From contig JAYZAS010000001.1 in assembly GCA_036339585.1 (NCBI GenBank), positions 278,574 to 342,573 of the forward strand: 64,000 nt of DNA, read 5' to 3'. The stretch is from Pseudomonadota bacterium (GTDB lineage: Bacteria > Pseudomonadota > Alphaproteobacteria > UBA8366). The notes under the pieces were generated by a model. It saw nothing but the letters and a program-made list of their open reading frames with translations. It was not told the origin of the DNA and made no database searches. Made by a program: the position numbers and the translations under genes. How positions within the stretch are numbered: position 1 is the first letter of the stretch; each line of letters starts with the position of its first letter. Positions 63,651-64,000 of the stretch are shown here, one piece after another.

Positions 63651-64000
<350 letters not shown>

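Overview
The window looks like a chromosomal segment of a moderately AT-rich alphaproteobacterium, probably marine; the genus cannot be read from it. The evidence is: a 23S-5S-tRNA-fMet arrangement at the right edge, as in alphaproteobacterial rrn operons; a SAM-II riboswitch in front of metZ; an aerobic, CobN-type cobalamin pathway behind a cobalamin riboswitch; and several CoA/ABC/dioxygenase families common in that class. Coding density is high. Many genes overlap by 1-8 nt (TAATG or ATGA junctions), and several starts appear to be TTG. No CRISPR array, transposase, integrase or prophage was seen. Layout, left to right. 1-6.3 kb: the 3' end of pepN, a flavin disulfide oxidoreductase, an osmC-hydroxypyruvate isomerase pair, two convergent decayed genes (a TSUP/TauE-like permease with one in-frame stop, and a TauD-like dioxygenase with several stops and a frameshift), a VOC protein and rfbB. 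6.4-8.7 kb: a CitE-like lyase, then a SAM-II riboswitch and metZ. 8.7-22.6 kb: an unbroken ten-gene minus-strand run behind a cobalamin riboswitch: hupE/ureJ-like cobalt importer, cobU, cobW, cobN, cobO, cobQ, then a nitroreductase, a divergent SDR, a carboxyltransferase and an NDP-forming acyl-CoA synthetase; cobC/cobD diverges from it. 23.7-28.7 kb: aldo/keto reductase and hydrolase, then an orphan histidine kinase with two unrecognised partners. 28.9-40.3 kb: a long minus-strand cluster joining an AprA-like flavoprotein, a two-cluster ferredoxin, a HEAT-repeat protein, a TlpA thioredoxin, a NitT/TauT-type ABC system whose binding protein ends in a NosL-like segment, SCO and PCuAC copper chaperones, a dihaem cytochrome c and a Crp/Fnr regulator. 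This is one of the two best candidates for an undescribed system. 40.5-49 kb: secreted glutathione peroxidase, photolyase, two small nucleic-acid-related or unknown genes, and the peroxide regulon oxyR/ahpC/ahpF/yaaA. 49-56.8 kb: a ThDP-dependent decarboxylase-like enzyme; a compact set of two methyltransferases, MFS transporter and PhyH-type dioxygenase; and a class III CoA-transferase. 57-63.3 kb: a segment bounded by two direct repeats, each a whole tRNA-fMet copy plus its terminator. The left copy is degenerate; the right copy is intact and sits beside the rRNA operon. Inside is a cobalt-type three-subunit nitrile hydratase/thiocyanate hydrolase operon with its own ABC importer, a divergent LysR regulator and a small HTH protein. 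This is the second best candidate and looks like a metabolic island. 63.4-64 kb: 5S rRNA and the 3' end of 23S rRNA. How the parts work together (inference): the HupE-like importer supplies cobalt for the cob genes and possibly for the cobalt-type hydratase. The Crp/Fnr protein at the end of the 29-40 kb cluster may act on an FNR-like box in front of the cluster's binding-protein gene. OxyR very likely controls ahpC/ahpF from the divergent promoter.
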